From the NCBI GenBank assembly GCA_009667805.1, contig CM019063.1, forward strand, positions 413,640,626-413,704,625: a stretch of 64,000 nt of DNA, written 5' to 3'. The notes under the pieces were generated by a model, which saw nothing but the letters and a program-made list of their open reading frames with translations, was not told the DNA's origin and did not search any database. Positions 44,333 to 56,789 of this stretch are shown piece by piece (the stretch's first letter is position 1; every line of letters begins with the position of its first letter). The DNA is from Leptobrachium leishanense (lineage: Eukaryota; Chordata; Amphibia; Anura; Megophryidae). Position numbers and translations under genes: made by a program.

Positions 44333-45334
44333 TAGGGATGCACCGATACCGATACTAGTATCGGTATCGGGGCCGATATTGCCGTTTGCACGAGTACTTG
44401 TTACTCGTGCAAACGGCCCGATACATCCCGCCGATACCGGAAGCCGGCGCTGGGCCGGCTTGCCGGTATCCGCGGGGCTGGGGAAGCTGGCCGCGTGCAT
44501 GAAAAGCACGCGGCCAGCGTTCCCCTCCGGCGCGCCGCGATACTCACCCATCCTGAAGGTCCGGTCGCTGGGCAGTGATGCGTTCCCGCGGCCACTGGGC
44601 GCTCCTGTGACGCGGCCTCTCGGCTGGAGGCCGCGTCACAGATGCGCCCGGCGGCCACGTGATCGCATCACTGCCCAGCGACCCGACCTTCAGGATGGGT
44701 GAGTTTCGCGGCGCGCCGGAGGGGAACGCTGGCCGCATGCTTTACATGCACACGGCCAGCTTCCCCAGCGTTCGAGCTGCGGGCAAATCCATGAGAGCTG
44801 CGGGCAAATCCATGAGAGCTGCGGGCAAATCCATGAGACCTGGGGGCAAATCCATGAGAGCTGCGGGCAAATCCATGAGACCTGGGGGCAAATCCATGAG
44901 AGCTGGGGCCAATCCATGAGACCTGGGGGCCAATCCATGAGACCTGGGGGTAAATCCATGAGACCTGGGGGCAAATCCATGAGACCTGGGGGACATATCC
45001 ATCAGAGCTGGGGCATATCCATCAGAGCTGGGGGCAAATCCATGTGAGCTGGGGGCAAATCCATGAGACCTGGGGGCAAATCCATGAGACCTGGGGGACA
45101 TATCCATCAGAGCTGGGGCAAATCCATGAGACCTGGGGGCAAATCCATGAGATCTGGGGGCAAATCCATGTGAGCTGCGGTCAATCTCATATAAATTTTT
45201 ATATGAGGTCTGTTCCTATTGGAAACCGTCACATGACATTAAATAAAAGTATCGGTACTCGGTATCGGTGAGTACTTTTAAAAAGTATCGGTACTCGTAC
45301 TCGGTCTTAAAAAAGTGGTATCGGTGCATCCCTA
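44333..45334. mobile_element. hAT element, 1,002 bp, with minisatellite
   Basis: Flanked by ATATATAT at 44325-44332 and 45335-45342. TIR TAGGGATGCACCGATACC and GGTATCGGTGCATCCCTA. The core is a GC-rich fold-back: 44474-44578 (GGGGAAGCTGGCCGCGTGC ... GTCGCTGGGCAGTGATGCG) pairs with 44663-44772. A 21-bp array follows. No transposase; frames here are reflections of the palindrome or array. Confidence 0.9.
44776..45180 (-). repeat. ~21-bp minisatellite related to the 14.9 kb array
   Basis: About 20 units of CATGAGACCTGGGGGCAAATC; the minus strand reads GATTTGCCCCCAGGTCTCATG, matching GATTTGCCCCCAGGTCATG of the first array except for an extra TC. Variants: GAGCTGCGGG and ACATATCCATCAGAGCTGGGG. 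Confidence 0.9.
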
Positions 45335-45400
45335 ATATATATATATTCTCTGCTCTGTCGGGTTCAACATGTCTTCTGGAGGGATCAGCCAAATGGGGGG

Positions 45401-46127
45401 GGGGCGCATTTAGTTGAGATTGTCCAAATGCCACCTCCCCATGTGCGTATGTGTATATATGATCTGAGGTCTGTGGGTGGGTGTATATATAGATCTGCAT
45501 GTTGATATATACGTATATATAGGTCTGCATGTTGATATATACGTCTGTGTGTGGTATCTATGCATCCCTACTCTATACACAGCGCTCCGTGTCCCTATAA
45601 TATATATGATCAGGGGTTACCTTTTTTTATATTTTTATACTATTCCTATTAAATTAACAGTAATTTTTGTTGTATTTTATTCAGTAGAAACTTTTTTTGC
45701 CTATATAACATGTGCTTTGTGAAAATAAAACGGTTTTGTGTGTACATTTTAATTTAGTTAGTGGATTCCTGTCCAGTGCGGTGAGAAGCAAATGTAATGC
45801 AGTGTAGACACGCTGCGAGGCAGAGCAGAGTGAAGTCAAGCCTGCAAACTGTTTGCTTCTCTTCGCTATGCTGTGCGTTGCTACATGCTCAGTGTGTCTC
45901 AGCCTTTATTCCCACATCGCTAGCTTACCGAATCAGTTTGTATACTTGTTACTGACCCTGCTTGTTCTGAGGACCCGATCTGTTGCTGACTTTGCCTGCC
46001 ATTTGACTATTCACTCTGTGTATTCCCTGCCTGTTCTTTTTGCTTCCTGTTGCTACTGGTGTGCGCCGATTCTCACCATATACAGTAGCGCAGTACAAGT
46101 TCCTAAACATTGCTGACCCGGTTTTGT
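45401..46127. other. Unassigned, possibly LTR-like at the right
   Basis: TATATA-rich to 45600. 45770-46127 has pyrimidine-rich text ending GCTGACCCGGTTTTGTTACA, similar in style to LTR 3' ends, then the hAT fragment starts. No flanking duplication found. Confidence 0.35.
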
Positions 46128-46133
46128 TACAGC

Positions 46134-46963
46134 TGCTGATGTAACTGAATAGATCGGGGATCTCTTCTGCATTACCAAAATCTCCACCACTGCACTCTTC
46201 CACAATACCTCAGAGGGGTTACGGTGTGAAGGCACTTGCTGCCACCAAAGGCACAATATTTGGGTGCACTGCCACTGACGCCTATACCAGATTCATATCA
46301 TTTTAATATTGGACTGCAGGGTCCAACCCCTGCACTCTTCCACAATACCACAGAGGGGTTACGGTGTGACGGCACTGTTGCCGACACTAAAGGCCCAATT
46401 GTAAAGCACCTATTGTTACTTTCATCCAAAGCCTGCATAAGTTTCACCATAATTTAGCCCAAAAATCACTAAACTTGTTCTGCGTATCCTAAAACGTCTC
46501 CTCTTTTCATACAGGCTGCCGCCCCAAGCAGTTGTTTATGAATAGATTAAAGGAAAACCATTTACCGTTGTTTGAAATGTCATTTTTTGTTTTTAAATGT
46601 TTCTATACATCCTACAAATCCGCCACTTCACGGGCAGGTTATGGGGACCTCCTAGGCACGATATTTGAAGGAATTTTTCATTTTTATTCTTAACCTTTAT
46701 TTCATGGAAAACTCACTGTTCCTTTAAAAACTTTTTATAAAACTTTTGTCCTGGTTTCCTGTCCCCCAGGGCACTACCCGGACCCCCATACACCTTTTAT
46801 GGCAAATATCTTGCCTATATGCCCTCTTGGAGGGCACTCTAAAAATCGAACTTTCAAGTCCCATTGACTTGCATTGAGTTCGGTTCGTGTTCGAACTCGA
46901 ACTTTTGAAATTGTTTGAGTTCGAATGCGAACCGAACACGGGGGTGTTCGGCTCATCACTAGT
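46134..46963 (+). mobile_element. Second hAT 3' region and terminus
   Basis: Starts GCTGATGTAACTGAATAGATC, the exact stop region of the transposase at 2344, and follows it to GTGTTCGGCTCATCACTA. The coding body is absent. A TTAA-bounded MITE (46547-46727) is shared with the first copy. Substitutions are few. Confidence 0.8.
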
Positions 46964-47870
46964 TATAACTTTGAATTTTCAATCATTTACAGTGTGTAAA
47001 GTGTTTTTTTTTTCCCACATTTTTTCACATGTTTGCGGATATATTTTCTATGGGGTACGCTTGTACAAAAATTAGAAATGGGGACTGGTTAAATTTTTTG
47101 GGGGGAATTATGTGATTTTTTTGCAAACGTATCCCATAGAAAAAATCATTAGTGCAGCATCATTGTTCACTTTATAATTGAAATGTGAACAATATTTCTG
47201 CATTAATAAAAAAATTTAAAAAAAAGGAAAACACGTTTTTATTTTTATTTTAATTATTTTTTTAATAATTTTTTAAATTTGTTTTACTTTGAACATGGTC
47301 ACGTTTAGTATCATTCGAAAGGCCATGCTCAGGCCTTTCGAATGACACCATGCATGACCCCCTAGTGAAGGTTCTTGAGATATCGGGGTTCAAATGAACC
47401 CCATATCTCCTCCAGGGGATTTGCTTGGGAAATCCCAGGCAGCTAGGGGTTCCCTGGCTATCTGACATCATTGTGCTGTGCACGACACTTCAGGAACCGA
47501 GGGGGAACCCGAAGGTCGAGCCGCCATCCAAGATGGCGGCCCCCACCGGAGCTAGATTGTAGGGTTAAAAACCAGGCACTGCTTTGAAGGGCAGACACTG
47601 CCCTTCAAAGCGGTGCCTGTTATTTTGCTGACAACCCTCCCGATCGGGAGGGAGAGGGATCCAAAAGGATCCCCCCTCCTTATCAGGCGATCTCCCGGCA
47701 TTGCCGGGGGGGTCACCTGGAAATGATCTCATCGCGCAAGCGCGATGATGTCATTTACGTTGGGGGCTGGCCTATAGTCAGCGTCTAGCTTCCCTGAGTA
47801 TCTCTGCCGGGGCTTGTGGATGACGTATGGGGCATGTGCCCCACACGTCATCCGTAGTGAAGGGGTTAAA
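46964..47870. other. Composite of TE fragments with GC-rich hairpins
   Basis: 47120-47380 is the inverse of part of the hAT at 13690-13860 (CATTGTTCACTTTATAATTG; GAAAGGCCATGCTC). 47573-47850 holds strong hairpins (GCTTTGAAGGGCAG / CTGCCCTTCAAAGC; CCTCCCGATCGGGAGG; CATCGCGCAAGCGCGATG). It ends GTAGTGAAGGGGTTAA (47866-47869), a TTAA-family MITE end without its partner. Confidence 0.5.
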
Positions 47871-48674
47871 GCCGGCTGTGCCGTGGCGTTTGGATGCGCA
47901 CGCACCCGAGGAGTACGTGGGTTGCACGTGCATTTGAAGATGGCGGTGTGGCGACGGACACGCCGCCGTCTTACTGTTTTATAGTATAGATGTAGCAATT
48001 TTAAAAAAGTTAGTTTTCAACTCACATCATATCAGCCTTGTGTAAATAAATTGTGGAAATGCATCTAGCTGGGTCTTTATTTGAAAACATAGCAATCATA
48101 TGAAACCTTTATACTGAGCCTTGCTGTTTATTAGAACATTGAGAATCAGAGAATTACAAGCAGGCATACACAGTATAGTTTTCACCCTGTTTAAACTCAT
48201 CACGAAATAGCTTGTTTCACCTTTACTTATTTTATCTTATTTCCTACTGACATTTTGCAAGCACTGAAAGCTGGATATGATGAAGTAAATATTTACAAAC
48301 ACATTCTGAACTGGTACAAGTGATTATTGTTGAGAAATGATTATTGTAAATAAACAGACATAACAAGATGTTTGTGCGTCAAAAGCTTTTCGGTGACTAC
48401 ATTTATTGTTTATGACATTTATCGATGATAGCATTTTTCTGCTTTCCCTTTCTTACATCATTCCATTTTTAACAGGCAGCCCATATTTTGGGGTGTGCAC
48501 ACCGGTTACATTTATTACTTATCAACTGTAAATAATTATAAACTTTTAAATTTCAAGTTCTTTATCAAGATCCAAATAAGAAAACCACCATAAAGTGAAG
48601 ATGAGGATCTAAAAGGCAGGCAGCCTGTCAAAGCAGGAGCAATAAACTGAGCCCACACATCGCCCATCCACATA
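47871..48674. other. Unassigned stretch
   Basis: CpG-rich until about 47960, then AT-rich. No gene seen. Confidence 0.4.
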
Positions 48675-48755
48675 TTAACCCCTTAAGAACCAATGACGTA
48701 ACTGTTCCATCATAAATTCATTGACGTTAAAGACCCTTGGTCCTTAAGGGGTTAA
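48675..48755. mobile_element. 81-bp TTAA palindromic MITE, second copy
   Basis: TTAACCCCTTAAGAACCAATG and the inverse ending GGTCCTTAAGGGGTTAA. Same 81-bp length and ends as 11578-11658; the centre differs. Confidence 0.78.
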
Positions 48756-48873
48756 TTAATCTTATTGATTCATGATTACAGAGGTGCACTGACATTAATA
48801 GATACTACGCACACTGTGTAATTATTTACAACCTGCCTTAAACAGATTATTGAAAAAAATACAATCCCAATAA

Positions 48874-49093
48874 TTAACCCCGTTACTGCTGAGCTTTTTC
48901 ACCTCCATGTGCTCCCCGATGACATCAGTGGGTGGGGGTGGGTGGTCTGACTTCCAGGAATTCAGACTACCGAGGATTCCCCCTGGACCTGCAGAGAATT
49001 CCCCTGGAGCTGCGGGTAAGTAATGACATGTGGGGGACATCCTCCGGAAATTCTAGGACATCACCTACATGTCATCCACAGCCAAGGGGTTAA
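48874..49093. mobile_element. TTAA-bounded MITE, 220 bp
   Basis: TTAACCCCGTTACTGCTGAG at the left and CACAGCCAAGGGGTTAA at the right. The inner right part folds (TGACATGTGGGGGACATCC / GGACATCACCTACATGTCA). Confidence 0.6.
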
Positions 49094-49677
49094 ATAAACT
49101 CACTGATCCCTATTCCAATCAGGCTGATAGTGTTTTTAAGTGAATTGGTAAATACTCTAGATCCACTCAGAAAAAGCAATGGCTCATTTGCAATTATACA
49201 TCTTGTGTTATGCTCTTACACAACTCAACCCATACATGCAATTACTGTGCTTTTACTCTTCCTATACTTTGTATGGATGCAGGAAAATAGTGACAGCATG
49301 TGAAGAATTTGTGATACATACACCAGTGAACTGAAATGGAACGGGCAGTCCTCTTTACTGTGGGATGAGTAGTAAGTTTTTAATTTCTAAAAATCATTTC
49401 TTCTGTGTCAAGTGATTTTCCAGTTATAAGCTCACTAAGGCAGGCAGTCAATTTTTTTCAGTTTGTAGCTGCAAATAAGGAGAACAGGAGACCGAGGAAT
49501 CACTCCTTGTACTCTGACTCCTGTGTACTGTAAGGCCTATTGTTTAATGTTATTGGACCCACAATATTAAAAAATCACCAGTTTTAACAAACTTTTTTCA
49601 TTGAAAGATAAAGATAGTACATATGACCAGAACAGGTTGCAGTAGGATATAAAAATGAAGTAGACAGTAAACATTTA

Positions 49678-52439
49678 GGGCCACATTACGATCTCCACGC
49701 TAAAACAGGGGTGGTAGGGAGAATAAACTGCGCCGCAGTTTCCCCCCTACCGCCCCCGTTTTAGCGTGGAATTACAATGCAGGTGCTTAAAAAGCTGCCT
49801 GCATCGTTTCCACGCTCTACTGCCCCGTGATGCTCGCGGCAGCGCTGAGCGCAGCCGCGAGTGTCGCTTACGCGTGCCGCGGTGATGGAAATGCAGATTT
49901 AAGCAAATCACTATGTGTCTACACCAGACCCAAAATAATGACTACGCTGCCCACAATCCCCCGCGTGCACTTGCCTAACCATCCTGGCAACGCCCTCACT
50001 CCAGAAGGGCACACAACGTGATGAAGTGGCCACAGGATGCAACGCAGTATCCGTCTACGCTCGACCCGGAGTACTGACTACATTGCCCACAATCCCTGAA
50101 CCCACTTTCCTTGTACTATTCGTCACACTGCCACCAAAAACCGACTTTTTACCCAAGATGCTTACGGTCTGAACCAGAGCCAGTTTGAGACTCTGGTCAT
50201 GCACCCCAAAATAGAAAACAGTCCAGCGACTGCACCCCACCACAACTCACTGTTTAGTAGATAGACTCGAGTTTAAACAAAGGCAAATCTCTATGATAAT
50301 CCAGTCCTTCAGTTAGCGTGGATCGAATAACAGGCAGAAGCAGATCTTAATAAATTTTAGATTTATTATGATACAAAAATGATATAGCACAGTGCATTTG
50401 GTTACAGAAAAAATAGATATGATGATTAACAATTTACACACAAAGCAGCAAAAATAAAAGGGAGATAACAACAGATCCTAGTTACTTACAATATACGCTG
50501 GAGGATCAGTCGCTAGGGAGGTTCTAGTAGGAGATGGCAATATTTCTTCAATTTTTTGATTGACCTCCAAGAAATAGCAAAGGAGCCCACGCTTGACTCA
50601 GAATATTCCAAACCGGCCAACTATGAAGTCGGATGTCTAACTGACGAATCGCGTCTTGGCAGAGGAGTTTGTAAGAATTTTGTTTTACTATTATGTTTTA
50701 AATTATTTTAATAAATTTTAGATTTTATGGTACCGCTGTCAGGAGATAAATTACGTCTGCACATTTGTTCTATGTGAAGACTGACTTGGAGGGAAGTTGG
50801 CAGAGAAAGGGTACTGGGAATCCCTTTAAAAATATCCCAAGGAAGGCTATTAATAGGAGAGCCACTATCACGGGCTCATGAATGAGTGAGTAAGCCATTT
50901 CTGAATTTGTCTGAAATATATATAAAAGGTGAAAAACCGTCTGCACCATATATTCTCTTCTCCCATATATGTGGACTGAGAGAAGAATCTGGGACTAGAA
51001 GGAGGGCCCCATCCTGAAAGAGGGCAAGGCGGAAAATACAGAGCTATCCATAATTATATAAGGGAGCTCTGAATAGAGTGAGTTTTGAATTGAAAGGGGG
51101 GGAAGAATAGATGTGGGGGATTGTTGGTTTACTATGCAATGAGGAGTGTTATGTCTCTCTTTTTCTAAAAAAGGCACTGAATAAGGAGAAGTGAAAAGCA
51201 ATTGAAATTGAGATAAGTACAACAAGACTAAGTGTGTCTTTGTTTGTTGGTTTTTCCTCATGGGTTATTGTGGTGAAACACTGCACGTTTGGCAAACAAA
51301 AAAACCCCTGTACGAAAACCACTTTTCGGGTTAAAAATTTATGCGCTGCACTGTTCTTTCTATATATATATATAGGTCTTCCCTGTTCCTCTAAAGGTAC
51401 AGCCCCTAGAGGGTACAGCCTGCCACTACATTTCCTAGAATCCCCCTCCTGTTATTTCATGGGCATGCTCAGTTCACTTCTTATTTAGTTTAATTTCCAG
51501 ATATAATATCAATCATCCCAAGATCGTCTCTAGCGATCAAAGGACATATTTGTTTCTTTGAAATGCCCTTTTGGTCACAATGGTGCCACTGGGTCTGGGA
51601 TGTGCTCCTGGAGGGACTTTTCCATTTGCCCAAGGTGTGAAATGCTTGTGGACTCATGCAGGGACGGGACAAAGGACATTCCATTAGAGCAAATGGGTCA
51701 TTTCCACCCTTATCATGCAGATCAAAGAAAACCTTTTCTACAAAAGCCTGTGATAGCCCTTCAAGAGGGGAAAAAGACAAACATTTTAATTACTTTCTGG
51801 AACACACCAGGAACTGAGGCTTTTACTAGTCAGCTGTGTAGCATTGGCGATTATATATATATATATATATAAACAAAACTATATCTCTAACCACGACAAC
51901 GAGCATCCACTCGATGGAGTCCATAGGAGCCAGACACCGGTGGTCACATGACCTACCAGATCTCGCCTCACTGGTCAGCGTAGTGATACGCAGGGAGAGA
52001 CTGGGGGGATGTTTTCCCCTAGTCTTTCCCTGCTCCCGCCGGACGGAGGAGGCGGACCGAGCCACGGTCCTCGCCGCGGGACAGGAGGTGAGTATCTGAT
52101 TCTTTTTTAATTTTTTTGACTGGTGTTAACAGATTCTGCAGAATCGGAATCCGTTAACACCAAGTCCTGGCTCTGGTTAACTTTCCGCTAACCACAGCCG
52201 GGCGTTAATCAGCGTTAGGACTTTGTAATCCTAACGCTGATTAACACTTTGCACTCCCCATGTTAAGTATAGGGAGCGCAAAGTACAGAAACCTTGTACT
52301 GAAAAGTGCAAGGTACCAAACGCTAACGGGTTACTTAACCCGTTCGCGTTTGGATTGTAATATGGGGTAGATACCGCGGCTAACATTAATGCTCACGCAG
52401 GTGAGCGTTAACGTTAGCGTTAAGATTGTAATGTGGCCC
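49678..52439. mobile_element. Harbinger-like element, copy B, enlarged
   Basis: TTA at 49675-49677 and 52440-52442. Ends GGGCCACATTACGATC and GATTGTAATGTGGCCC-type (AGATTGTAATGTGGCCC). End hairpin GGGGTGGTAGGGAG / CTACCGCCCCCG. Family sequence is present at about 49678-49890 and 51900-52439. Roughly 2 kb in between is not shared with copies A, C or D. Confidence 0.78.
49893..51895. other. ~2-kb unassigned interior of the Harbinger-like element
   Basis: No transposase-like frame. Contains two related strings, ACTACGCTGCCCACAATCCC (49940) and ACTACATTGCCCACAATCCC (50077), and TTTTATTAAT-type AT-rich DNA. On the minus strand near 50110-50250 GTTTTTGGTGGCAGTGTGACG is reminiscent of sequence next to retroviral primer sites, but no gag, pol or env is visible. 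Origin unknown. Confidence 0.4.
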
Positions 52440-52442
52440 TTA

Positions 52443-54118
52443 GACATCTCCAGTGTGTGATCACGTAGCGACCTACCAAATCCATATTTCAACTGCTTTA
52501 TCATGTCATGTACCAGCAACAACATTTAACACTGACTATACAAATCACAGCATCCAACAAATATTTTTTATTTAGTTTAAAAAAAATCATTAATAACACC
52601 TAGGGTGACTAGTTAAACTTAAACTTGTTGGATTAAATTGCAGTATTGTGTACACCATGGTTTTTCTGAGTCTGCTTATGGGTATCAATAATGATGGAAA
52701 ACAGATTTTATTTAGGAATGCAGCTTCCAAAAATGCCAATAGAATATAAAAATACTATCCGTGTTTTGCATAATACCTGTATGTGGAAATTACAGTACCA
52801 CCTTGTATCTGTACTGTGCAGGGATTTTCAGCAAACATCCACATTGATCTTATCTATGTACAGCGTTGAGTGACACCAGTGCGTCCTTTCAGTTCCTTTC
52901 CTTAGCAGTCGTCATTTAGCAATAAAGTTTGTTTAACATTTGTAGAATGAGCGTGAGGGTTCCTCTTTCCAGGTCCTTTGCAGTCCTACAGGGAATGGAA
53001 AGAATGAGAATTTCTCCACAGGGAAGTCATCAATCTTGATTTATCAAAGCTATATTAATGGGCTGCAAGTGCTATATTTAATTTTGAAAGAAAATGTAGA
53101 TATGTTTTTGGTAGTGAAAGGGTTAAAACAGAAAGTTACACTCCCTTTAGTCTTAATTACTTAAAGGAACCCCCTGACCTTCATCATGGTTTTATTTACT
53201 ATACATAACAGTTACCCAGCCTTCCCAGAAGACAAATCATGCATTATTAACCTAACCATACTCACCAGAAATTACCAAATTAAAATGTGAAAGTAAGGAT
53301 TATAATTCTTTCAATTAACAGGTGATTAAACTCTGAGTGACACATGCTAAAATTAACCCAAAGACACTTATATTTAATACCTCTAGTTTTTCTATCCAAA
53401 CAAAATGTTTTTCCTACGTTTGTTCAGCCTTGAAGCCTTACAATTGTCTATGTGCTCCTTTGTGCACGAGTGGACTTAATATATTTTTTAAAGGCTTGGA
53501 ATATTCTGACTATAACCTGCAGCTTTACACAGATTATATGATTTCGACACCTTTCCTATTTATTTTAGGATTTATTGCCGGCGACAAATTTTATTTAGCC
53601 ACGAAGCAATGGAGTTTTATTGGCTAAACGTGCGTAATGCATGTCACATGATAAGCTGTATAATGGAATCTTTTGCTTAAATTAAACACATTTAGCTGGG
53701 TCTCAAACTTTCCATGACATTAAACAAGCTTAAACATGTATTAGGAAGACTGGTGGTCTTATTGCATTACTTCCTAACGCATTTATTTGGAAAGTTTATA
53801 TTCAAAGAAATACATTAGCAATAACATTGTAGGAAAACCGAAGGATTTAACCTTTTCAGCTTGATTCCTTCTTTGGCTAATCCTTTTTTTCCGGTGGATA
53901 CCATTGAAATATCAATAACAATATTATGTCATTTATTTCTGAGTATACACAGCTTTGTTCTGTGTGTCTCTTCACCAATGTCTCTTTTTCTCTTTTTTAA
54001 CAAAACAAATTTTAATTAGGTTTTACAAAAGGTAGATGGAGGTAGTACTTATGGCTTGTAAAGAAAATATTCACAGTCATCAAAGGTAAATAATGTAATA
54101 TCTGGATCACGGTAAGAT
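52443..54118. other. Unassigned stretch
   Basis: TTAAAGGAACCCCCTGACC at 53162 looks like a lone T2-type MITE end. Nothing else recognised. Confidence 0.4.
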
Positions 54119-54500
54119 TATTGTTATTATCATAGTTTATATAGCACCACCAGTTTTTTACGCAGCGCTTTACAATAACCAATGAGAACGAGACGTAATT
54201 ACCAACAAACATAGGAACATGAACGCGAGGTGTAGAGGGCGCTGCTCGGATGAACAGTCTAGAGGAGTTGGAGTAGTGGAAGACCAGAGGCGTTTTATTG
54301 GTCTTCAGGTTCATTTCACTAGTATTACAGGAATGATGAGGACAAGTAAAGGGTCCCAATCATGATGCGGGCATAGACGGAGAGAGGGATAAACTGGCAT
54401 CAGTAATCTGGTATGCTAATCTGAAGAAATGGGTTTTAAGGGATTTCCTAAAGGCCTGAACATTAAGGTAGAGTCTGATAGGGTGAGGTAGGAAGATGCT
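54119..54500 (-). mobile_element. L2-like LINE 3' end
   Basis: The minus strand ends TTGTAAAGCGCTGCGTAAAA ... GGTGCTATATAAACTATGATAATAAC, the L2 tail pattern. Upstream on that strand, TTTAGGAAATCCCTTAAAACC and TTCTTCAGATTAGC recall the KSLKTHFF-type C-terminus. Frames are broken. Confidence 0.6.
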
Positions 54501-55950
54501 GACATATCAGAGTGGACCTTGCAAGAAAATATCACCAAATGGGATCAAAAATATCAACGATAATGGCACAAAGAAAAAATAAGATGGAAGGAGAAAGAGA
54601 AAAACTATTTTAATTCAACAAATCATGATGGGGATCAAGATTCCAAGCTACACCCTAAGTAGTAGTCAGCAAAACAAAGTCTTAGAGCAGTCCAACAGTC
54701 ATTCCCACCAATGGTATCAACCCAGTGGGCAGATACTAATTCTCCAGGTTGCATGGTATTTATAGAGTGAAGAATAGTGTAAGTTATCCATAGCTTTCAG
54801 CTTTCCCACCTTTCCCAGATGAAGGATGTAATCCATGATAGTCAGAGAGTGCTGACTCTTCCAGAACATTGGGTTAAGCACCCTATCTATTTTCAGAATG
54901 TGCTCCAAGAGGGAATTTTTATATCTAGAAGAAGAGATGTCCACCAAAGTCATTAAGAATATTTCAGGGGAAAGGGGAGGTCATACACCAGAGTATCCTG
55001 GCCAAAATGTGATCTGTGACCAAAAGCTGCTACTTCTGGGGCAAGTCCAGCATATATGAAAATAAGAATCCACATCTGCTAGACAGCACCATTAAGTGGG
55101 AGGAATGTATATATAATATATATATAAAATTTGTGTCCATAAAGGTCATAAAGTGTGTCGATCCTATGTTATATTAAATGCCCCAGACCAGTCAGAGGGT
55201 GAGAATGAAGGCCAGTTCATGGGAAAACTCAGCAGCTACGAGGAGCTGATATAACTCTGAAAATAAATGACCCCAGGGGAATATCACTCTGCATAGTGAA
55301 TCAACGAGAGTCAGTCGTATGTTCCTCCTTGTATTAATTTATTATAGTGAAAGAGAAAAGTCATAAGGGTTGGAGGAGACAAAGAAATGAGAGTCCTCAG
55401 AGAGAGTCATCTGTCACTGTTTAGTATTGAAGAATGGGTAATATATGGGTCTGAAGCATCTTGGCAAAAAACAACCCTGTTTAGCTTCTGGGAGATATAG
55501 GAAATTAGAAATGACAGGTATCAGTGGAGATATTACAGGGGAAAGTGCCAGCTTCTCTCTATGAGTACCCAGTGTGTAAGCATAGAATATAAAATTAGGT
55601 GATCCCAGACACCCAGTTGAGTGTGGATACTGTCTGGCAAAGCAGGGAAGATAGACATGAAAATGAAGTGATCTAAAGAAGGAGCCATTGTTTTAAAAGT
55701 GGTCAGGTTTACTTCATTTATACAATAGTGTTGATCTTGCCAGTTGGAGATACATGCGAGTGAAGAGACAAACCCTATCCTATTCGAGGTCTTAAAGGCA
55801 ACCACCCAACCGACATACGCCAGACACCAACTCCACTAGCTGGGAGTTGAAACAGTATTGTGTCAGTAATTAGATCAACCTTCCTTGGCAGATTTTCCAA
55901 AATTCTCTTAATTTCTGAGTCTTATGCAGACAGTGTGGATGGAGCTTACA
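54501..55950. other. Unassigned stretch
   Basis: No recognised TE ends or coding motifs. The text style (GGAAGATAGACATGAAAATG, GGAGATATTACAGGGGAAAG) suggests old LINE-like DNA, but I cannot name a family. Confidence 0.35.
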
Positions 55951-55952
55951 TA

Positions 55953-56787
55953 AAGGGTTATTCAGAGAGAGCTAATCTGGCCCTAAAATTCCACCAAGCA
56001 GGGAATTTTCCTTCAGAAAGCAGGCAGTTCGCCAAATTTTGGCAAATTGCCAGCGAAATACAGTGCTGTTCGACGGCAGTAAAATCCCCATAGAGAAGCA
56101 ATGTTTAATCTATTCAGAGAACACCGAACAGCAGTGAAATGTCAGTGAAATGCCCTGCTGTTCGGTGGTTTCATTTGGCAGGTTTAATCAGGCGAATCCC
56201 ATAGGTTTCATTGTAAAAATATTCGTGTTTTTATTCACTATATAATAAACCATTTATTCTTCTAATCTGCAGTAAAAAGTCTCTTTATTTATTTATTTTT
56301 TAGGCATTCCTTTATATTTTTTTGGGAAATTATTTTTCCAATTTTTTAAAATAGGTTTTAAATAGGGTTTTTTCTAACAGACCTTTTTATTATTATTCAT
56401 AGGACTATATATATACATATATATATATATTAATTCCAGACATTTTTGTCCAGTAGTTTTTTTGCAAACAGTGTTTCAAATTTGACACTTTCAAATCATT
56501 TTGTTTTTTATTTTTCTACTCGTCCAGCGGCTTGCCGACTTTTTTCTGCGGCTGGTCGGTGTTGTGCTCGGCGGCTGCGTTTGGCGGCTGTCCGGTGCGT
56601 TTGCGGTGGCTGTCCAGCCAGTTGGTGGCGGCTGGTTTTCGGGCGGGTTAGCAGTGATGCTCAGCAGCCAATTCGCTGCACTTTGGGGACCCTGCGGTGC
56701 ATGCTGAATTCACCGCAGGGTCAGTGAATCGGACTCGCCGAAGTGCCGCGAATCAGTGACATGTCGGTGCTCTCTAAATAACCCTGA
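55953..56787. mobile_element. TA-target element, third long copy (inverted)
   Basis: TA at 55951-55952 and 56788-56789; ends AAGGGTTATTCAGAGAG and CTCTAAATAACCCTGA. Inverse of the 24460 and 27356 copies: CCTGCTGTTCGGTGGTTTCATT, GGCGAATCCCATAGGTTTC, then the GC-rich third (GCGGCTGTCCGGTGCG, CACCGCAGGGTC). Confidence 0.78.
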
Positions 56788-56789
56788 TA

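Larger units (their letters stand above)
44268..45400. repeat. Inverted repeat (65-bp arms) hosting a hAT element
   Basis: CCATTTGGCTGATCCCTCCAG ... GTTGAACCCGATAGAGCAGA on the left is the inverse of the right flank (TCTGCTCTGTCGGGTTCAAC ... CTGGAGGGATCAGCCAAATGG). The hAT occupies the AT-rich loop. Confidence 0.8.

Noticed and set aside
44690..45107. Minus frames of DLPPGLM or HGFAPRS repeats
   Set aside because: Produced by the 21-bp minisatellite, whose length is a multiple of three.
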